From contig WQVS01000070.1 in assembly GCA_009785705.1 (NCBI GenBank), positions 1 to 8,204 of the forward strand: DNA of 8,204 nt, given 5' to 3'. Under the pieces are notes generated by a model. It had not been told where the DNA came from, did no database searches, and was given only the letters and a program-made list of their open reading frames with translations. This document shows positions 7,325 to 8,204 of the stretch, in pieces. The DNA is from Coriobacteriia bacterium. Its GTDB lineage: Bacteria > Actinomycetota > Coriobacteriia > WRKU01 > WQUG01. The position numbers and the translations under genes were made by a program. Positions within the stretch are counted from its first letter, which is position 1; every line of letters begins with the position of its first letter.

Positions 7325-7330
7325 GGTGAT
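7325..7330 (+). promoter_or_regulatory. Shine-Dalgarno that decides the sortase start
   Basis: GGTGAT, within AAGGTGAT, matches the 3' part of the anti-Shine-Dalgarno complement and overlaps an in-frame GTG at 7326. The ATG at 7335 is therefore the better start. From this element to the start codon the sequence matches the surface-protein gene in 12 of 14 positions (AGGTGATYGCSATG). The rest of the 71-bp spacer (7264-7334) shows no convincing terminator or promoter. Confidence 0.75.
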
Positions 7331-7334
7331 TGCG

Positions 7335-8123
7335 ATGACTAGGGTAATGAGAATTGTGGCGATCATCATCGCCTTAGGCGTTATAATCTTTGCCGGCATG
7401 CAGTTGGGGGCCTATTTCTATAAAGGTTCCGAAGAAAATGCAGTAAATGATGAATTGGCAGAAATTGCAAACTTAGCTATAGGGACGAAATGGGAGGACC
7501 CTGACATAGGAAATGAAGCAAATACCTATGCAAAAAAGCTTTTTGGAAAAGCAGCACCTAATAATGCCTCCCATTCTGGCAAGCAGACTCCAGAATCACT
7601 TAAGGAGGCAGAAAAGCGAAAGATTAACTTCTCTGCTCTCAAGGAAAAGAATAAAGATATTATTGCTTGGATATCTATTCCCAATACACCTATAGACTAT
7701 GCCGTAGTAAAGGCAAAGGACAACAGCTATTACTTAAGCCGAAATGCCATGAGAAAATCTAGTACCTCAGGTGCGATTTTCCTAGATTCAAAAGGGAAAT
7801 CTGATTTCACCAGCAGGGACTCAATTTTATACGGTCATCGCATGAAAGACCGTACGATGTTTGGATCACTCATATGGTATCGCAACAAGAAGTATGCAGA
7901 GGAACATTCCTACATTTTTATCTACACTCCAAAAGCAACTAAAAAGTATCGTGTGGAGAAGTGCTATAAAACAATAAAAGAGAACCTAGTCCCAGATCAA
8001 TCGGAGACAGAAACTTTGACCTTGGTAACCTGTGATGACCCAACGGGAAAGATACATTACATTGTTCGGGCACAATTAGTGTCGAGCAAAGATAACCTCT
8101 CTGTTATACTCAATAACGATTAA
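7335..8123 (+). CDS. Class B sortase
   Basis: Sortases are membrane-bound transpeptidases that cut a sorting motif and attach the protein to the cell wall. This 262-residue protein has an N-terminal membrane anchor (about residues 5-28) and an extracytoplasmic linker to about residue 95. The catalytic domain follows, with I-S-I-P-N-T-P-I-D-Y-A-V-V and D-N-S-Y-Y-L, which are class B-like. The catalytic set is complete: His168 in Y-G-H-R-M-K-D, Cys233 in L-V-T-C-D-D and Arg245 in Y-I-V-R-A. The motif M-K-D-x-x-M-F-G-S-L after the His also supports class B rather than A or C. Length is normal for the class. It follows the MPKTG-bearing surface protein on the same strand, so that protein is the likely substrate. 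Some class B sortases, such as that of Clostridioides difficile, use (S/P)PXTG-type motifs, so a MPKTG substrate is plausible. I chose ATG 7335 over the GTG at 7326. Confidence 0.93.
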   Translation: MTRVMRIVAIIIALGVIIFAGMQLGAYFYKGSEENAVNDELAEIANLAIGTKWEDPDIGNEANTYAKKLFGKAAPNNASHSGKQTPESLKEAEKRKINFSALKEKNKDIIAWISIPNTPIDYAVVKAKDNSYYLSRNAMRKSSTSGAIFLDSKGKSDFTSRDSILYGHRMKDRTMFGSLIWYRNKKYAEEHSYIFIYTPKATKKYRVEKCYKTIKENLVPDQSETETLTLVTCDDPTGKIHYIVRAQLVSSKDNLSVILNND

Positions 8124-8126
8124 AGA

Positions 8127-8133
8127 GGGAGGT
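8127..8133 (+). promoter_or_regulatory. Ribosome binding site of pyrH
   Basis: GGGAGGT lies five bases before the GTG start of pyrH, inside the 14-bp gap after the sortase stop codon. There is no room for a separate promoter in the gap, so pyrH is either co-transcribed with the sortase or uses a promoter inside the sortase gene. Confidence 0.8.
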
Positions 8134-8137
8134 CTTT

Positions 8138-8204
8138 GTGGGACGCATACTTGATGTAAAGCGTGTTCTTTTGAAAGTTTCTGGCGAAGCCCTGATGGGC
8201 AACA
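8138..8204 (+). CDS. pyrH: UMP kinase, N-terminal fragment (3' end outside window)
   Basis: UMP kinase phosphorylates UMP to UDP in pyrimidine nucleotide synthesis and is usually essential. Only 22 codons are visible, starting with GTG. They contain K-R-V-L-L-K-V-S-G-E-A-L-M-G, the characteristic first strand and nucleotide-binding loop of the bacterial PyrH family within the amino acid kinase fold. In many bacteria pyrH sits between tsf and frr; here its upstream neighbour is the sortase. The call rests on this short motif alone, but the motif is distinctive. Confidence 0.88.
   Translation, partial: MGRILDVKRVLLKVSGEALMGN

Overview
The window looks like a chromosomal segment of a Gram-positive bacterium with moderate GC content. 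Its core is a two-gene surface module, a very large wall-anchored protein plus a class B sortase, lying between two housekeeping genes. All genes are on the + strand. The style of the UvrC protein and the large sortase-anchored stalk protein would fit Coriobacteriia (Actinomycetota) or a Clostridia-like Firmicute. This is an impression from sequence style, and the taxon is not proven.

Layout: (1) positions 1-1089 hold the 3' part of uvrC (excinuclease subunit C), entering from the left edge. (2) About 100 bp of AT-rich spacer carries a possible promoter and a very strong Shine-Dalgarno sequence. (3) Positions 1192-7263 encode a 2023-residue surface protein. In order it has a signal peptide, a short segment with two CXXCH motifs, an unrecognised beta-rich region, eight predicted CnaB/SpaA-like beta-sandwich domains (each with a Lys/Glu/Asn triad suited to an intramolecular isopeptide bond), a stalk of 22 Asp-Pro dipeptides followed by a Lys/Glu-Pro section, and a cell-wall sorting signal with the variant motif MPKTG. 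(4) Positions 7335-8123 encode a 262-residue class B sortase with a complete His/Cys/Arg catalytic set. (5) From 8138 to the right edge is the start of pyrH (UMP kinase), only 14 bp after the sortase stop.

How it fits together: the surface protein would be exported by Sec, cleaved between Thr and Gly of MPKTG and joined to the cell wall, plausibly by the sortase next to it. The Asp-Pro stalk would cross the wall, and the stiff chain of isopeptide-locked domains would hold the N-terminal unit away from the cell. The most unusual part is that N-terminal unit: two CXXCH motifs with extra histidines nearby, which may bind two c-type hemes or a metal. If heme is bound, this would be a sortase-anchored cytochrome on a long rigid arm. 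The last six Ig-like domains are arranged as a duplicated three-domain block (A-B-C-A-B-C) preceded by one further A domain and a more divergent first domain.

No RNA genes, mobile elements, CRISPR arrays or convincing intrinsic terminators were seen.
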